DNA of 64,000 nt from Epithemia pelagica (lineage: Eukaryota > Bacillariophyta > Bacillariophyceae > Surirellales > Surirellaceae), in contig OX337229.1 in the NCBI GenBank assembly GCA_946965045.2, positions 4,030,001 to 4,094,000 of the forward strand, written 5' to 3'. Below are positions 61,347-64,000 of the stretch, in pieces (within the stretch, counting starts at the first letter, position 1; every line of letters starts with the position of its first letter). The position numbers and the translations under genes are program-made. The notes under the pieces were generated by a model. The model was not told where the DNA came from, did not search any database, and saw only the letters and a program-made list of their open reading frames with translations.

Positions 61347-64000
61347 AAAAAAAAAAAAAAGGTACAATCTATTTTAACGCTGCCGCGCGGACCCGCTAGG
61401 GTGCCGTCGACCGACGCGCCCGGCCTAGAAAACTAGGCGAGGACTAACAGTACTTGGGGGGGGGGGGGGGGGGGGTTAAGAAATCACGGGAAAGAGGCAG
61501 ACCGAAGTATAACAGGTCGCCATGTGTTGAGCCAATTGCGAAGTGCGAGTGAGGTAGTGTCGATAGAGAAATGGAGTTCCGGTGTGTCGTAGAACAGTAT
61601 AACATCAAAAGCCTGGACTTGGTCTTTGAGGGCATAAAGGCGAGAACTTCACGTTTTGCTTGGGCATACTCGGCAGTCTCGATAGTTTCGGGAGAATCGC
61701 CATGAAGATCCTGATTACGGCGGAGCCAGAGGTTGAACACGTGAAGCCAGATAATATTGATAGTAGCAGTGATGATACGAAAGCCGGAGAAGAATGGGGA
61801 AGAGAGGGAAACGCGTTGTAAGTAAGCGTCTTGGAGATGCGCCCATTGAGAAGAGAAACGGCCAAGAAACAATTGCTCATGTCCGATGGTAAGTTGTGAG
61901 AGGATAACCCGTTGATACGCATGAGGAACAGGGGGAAAGGATGGGTTGGTGTTGTTGAGAAACGAACGGAGAAATGCCAAAAGCAGAGTGCGAAGAATAG
62001 GATCAAACTCCAAGTCATGCCATTTCGACCGAAGATCTTCAGCGAGAGAATCGAACCAGTACCGTTTGGGACATTGAAGAAATGAGACCGAGTCTCAAGA
62101 GTGTTTGAGCAAAGAGGACAAGTATCGTCGTAATAAGCAGCATAGCGGGATTTCAAATACCCCAGAGGAAGCCAATCGTGAAGGAATTTAATCAAAAAAT
62201 GGCGACGAGGGAAGTTGGAATTCAAAGCACGACCATGAGCAGTCCAATCAACGGAATTGAAAACATCCTCGGACCAATCATATTTACTGCAATGGTATTG
62301 TCGGAGAGTCTCATAGCTGGCGAGCCTTCTCAAGATAGCCCGGTAATTAGAGTTAATCGAACCGTCCGCGCTGTGGAGCAACGCGTGACTTCCCGCAGTA
62401 ATCGGTGCGAGACACGAAGAGACACGTAAAGGATAAGAGTACTCGGCAGCCGCGTGATCCGCGTCGACATTGAGCTGGGCTGGTAGTGGTAACGTAGAAT
62501 AGGCTTGCGCTTGGTCTTGATGGCCCTTAATATGACAAATGTGGGGAAGTTCTGCAAACTGTCTAAGTGACCGGGAGATTGCTTGTTGTAGATCCCAATC
62601 GGCAGTCATGGTAGAATACGGGAACTCGACGAGCCATTCTAGCCGTTTTTGAATCGTCTTGACCAAACTCTCGGAGTCTGTAAACATCTGTAGAGAAGTA
62701 GGAAGAGGACAACTTAAGAACAGACACGCTTGAATCAGATACCGCAGGATTGCTAAGAACGCGTAGCTTTCCGCGCGGAATGAGGACGTTTTGTAACCAG
62801 GCGCAGGACCATGAAGTCGAAATAGTCGTTGACCAGTGTCAGTGGAACATACGCAGCCAAACGATCCGACAAAGGAACCAGCCGAACCATCCCTGCTAAC
62901 CAACAAGGCAGAAGGCGATTGGAGAAACGTAGCAAGTGCTTCAGTCGAGCACAGAGCGGTGCATTGTGTGCAAAGAGAGCGTTCCCAAGAAGTTAACTGG
63001 GCCATATGTTCACTTAAGGTACTTGGTGGTGGTGTAATCGGTCGTGGTAGCACATAATGGCTAGTGGACAGAATTTTTGCTGGACCTGTCGAAAGCGTCT
63101 GAGCTGGACAAGCCGCGGATGGGACAGAGTGATGAAGAGTCGTAGTGGGCCAGAATGCCATACCATGGTAGTGGTATTCGAGCCATTGACCATTCGGAGC
63201 CGAAACAAATAGACGAGAAGACGGACGGTCGAGATAAGAAAGCCAATTCCAAAAAGTGGAGGATCCACCAAAGTACCATTTCCCAAGCGGTTGAGCTAAG
63301 CGTCTGTATTGGGTAGAACTTAGGAGACTGTTCAAGAATTTACGCCACTTTGTCCACGATTGGGGACCGGGTCTTCGTTGATAGGGAATAAGACCGCGAT
63401 GTTGTGTCAGAATATCCATACGGCCGTCATACGCGGCGCGAGTGATCTTGGATCCTTCGGGGGTAGAAATGTCACTGACAAACGTTGCTCCAAGGTAGAG
63501 ACAACAAGCGTTAATCACTTTCAAATCTGTCGAAGATGTTGTATGGGCAAGAGCCAAATCCATCAAGAATGCGTCTTGTTCTCTCTGGCGGTTGGGGACG
63601 AAGGTTTGCTCGAGTTCAATCCGACAATCAACTTGAGAAAGGAAGGAGCGCATCTGGGGGAGCCATTACATTGGGTCCATATGCGGTAGATTGGTGTGAA
63701 CATCTTCTAGAACAGGAATTCCAGTGCCAGCGAGAAATTGACCCCAGGAAACCATAATTTGAGCAAGTTGATGTTGTACACCTTCGGAACGAATGCAAGC
63801 CAGAAAGTGGTAAACTTGAGCTATGCCACGTTCGACGGATAAAGTACGAAGACCGATACCTCCAAGTTCAGACGGTCCATAGACCACAGCATTAGGCATG
63901 CTTCTGTTGAACCCATACTTGGGCAAGAAAGCTTTCTTGAATTGGCGCTGAAGAGCAGTGCAAAATGAGTCTGAAAGGGTTGACGAAGGAAAAGGGTAGC
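61347..64000 (-). mobile_element. Decayed copy of the oligo(T)-tailed non-LTR element (partial)
   Basis: Minus strand, running off the right edge. It covers the part of ORF2 from just after the RT core through RNase H to the 3' end. The coding strand starts at 64000 ('YPFPSSTLSDSFCTALQRQF'), is stopped by TAA at about 63664-63666, resumes in the same frame ('MRSFLSQVDCRIE'), includes RNase H motifs ('SRDGSAGSF', 'FRAESYAF', 'FTDSES', 'HIKGHQDQ') and is frameshifted by a one-base deletion near 62072 at the zinc motif. It then runs to 61444. A C run of about 20 lies before the stop, followed by the conserved 3' UTR blocks and T14 at 61360-61347. It belongs to the same family as 8500-16266 but a clearly different subfamily. 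Confidence 0.88.
61444..64000 (-). pseudogene. ORF2 remnant of the second oligo(T)-tailed non-LTR copy
   Basis: Residue-by-residue it aligns with the C-terminal two thirds of the ORF2 at 10335-16163 ('FLPKYGFNRSMPNAVVYG' against 'FLPKYGYNRHTPNAVVFG'). Disabling changes are the nonsense TAA near 63665 (where the other copy has Val-Trp after 'LDPM') and the deletion near 62072 that splits 'SHFF' from the CPKRYWF continuation. The N-terminal endonuclease and RT core would lie beyond the window. Confidence 0.85.

Noticed and set aside
1-64000. CRISPR arrays, tRNA or rRNA genes
   Set aside because: No spaced identical repeats, tRNA-like T-loops with matching arms, or rRNA sequence were recognised. 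A GGTTCGAACC word at about 22875 has no tRNA context.

Overview
The window is nuclear DNA of a photosynthetic stramenopile, most likely a pennate diatom. The main evidence is an aureochrome (bZIP followed by a LOV domain with NCRFLQ), an LrgA-LrgB type plastid glycolate/glycerate translocator, a glutathione-transferase-like protein with a diatom-style plastid presequence, and Ty1/copia elements of the diatom CoDi type. The few introns I can place are short (73-108 bp) and GT-AG. Species was not determined.

Layout. 1-7717: a diverged LTR tail and a copia element with near-identical LTRs, an extra leading ORF, an in-frame stop and a deletion through reverse transcriptase. 8500-16266: a full-length non-LTR retrotransposon (ORF1; ORF2 with AP-endonuclease, RT and RNase H) flanked by a 35-bp target duplication and ending in oligo(T). 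16601-24688: three tandem AAAP/SLC38-like amino acid transporter genes with a frameshifted unknown gene between copies 1 and 2. 25489-27354: a two-exon plastid GST-like gene. 28640-29355: a frameshifted WAPL-like remnant. 29764-33498: a 1244-residue DDE-type transposase. 33.5-36.5 kb: low-complexity DNA with a roughly 200-bp TTC tract and several doubtful minus-strand reading frames. 36840-44.2 kb (minus): a second, unrelated non-LTR element (zinc fingers, RT, restriction-like endonuclease) with a normal poly(A) tail.

44620-54432 is a gene-dense block on the plus strand: aureochrome, LrgAB translocator, thiamine-phosphate-synthase/TenI-like protein, a Harbinger-type MITE, and a PPR protein. 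Then come a three-exon leucine-rich-repeat gene (minus, 56509-55317), a piggyBac-type TTAA element lacking transposase (56617-58459), a PD-(D/E)XK nuclease of YqaJ/lambda-exonuclease type carrying a SUMO-interaction-like motif (minus), and a decayed second copy of the oligo(T)-tailed non-LTR family running off the right edge.

Over half of the window is mobile DNA. The host genes fit plastid and light biology (aureochrome, glycolate transport, plastid GST, possibly the PPR protein), nitrogen uptake (the transporter cluster) and DNA processing (the nuclease). Several mobile insertions sit directly upstream of host genes: the oligo(T) element about 330 bp before transporter 1, a MITE before the PPR gene, and a TTAA element about 100 bp before the LRR gene. 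The strongest leads are the oligo(T)-tailed non-LTR family, the SIM-bearing YqaJ-like nuclease, the large DDE transposase, and the two non-autonomous TIR elements whose ends and target duplications can be defined.
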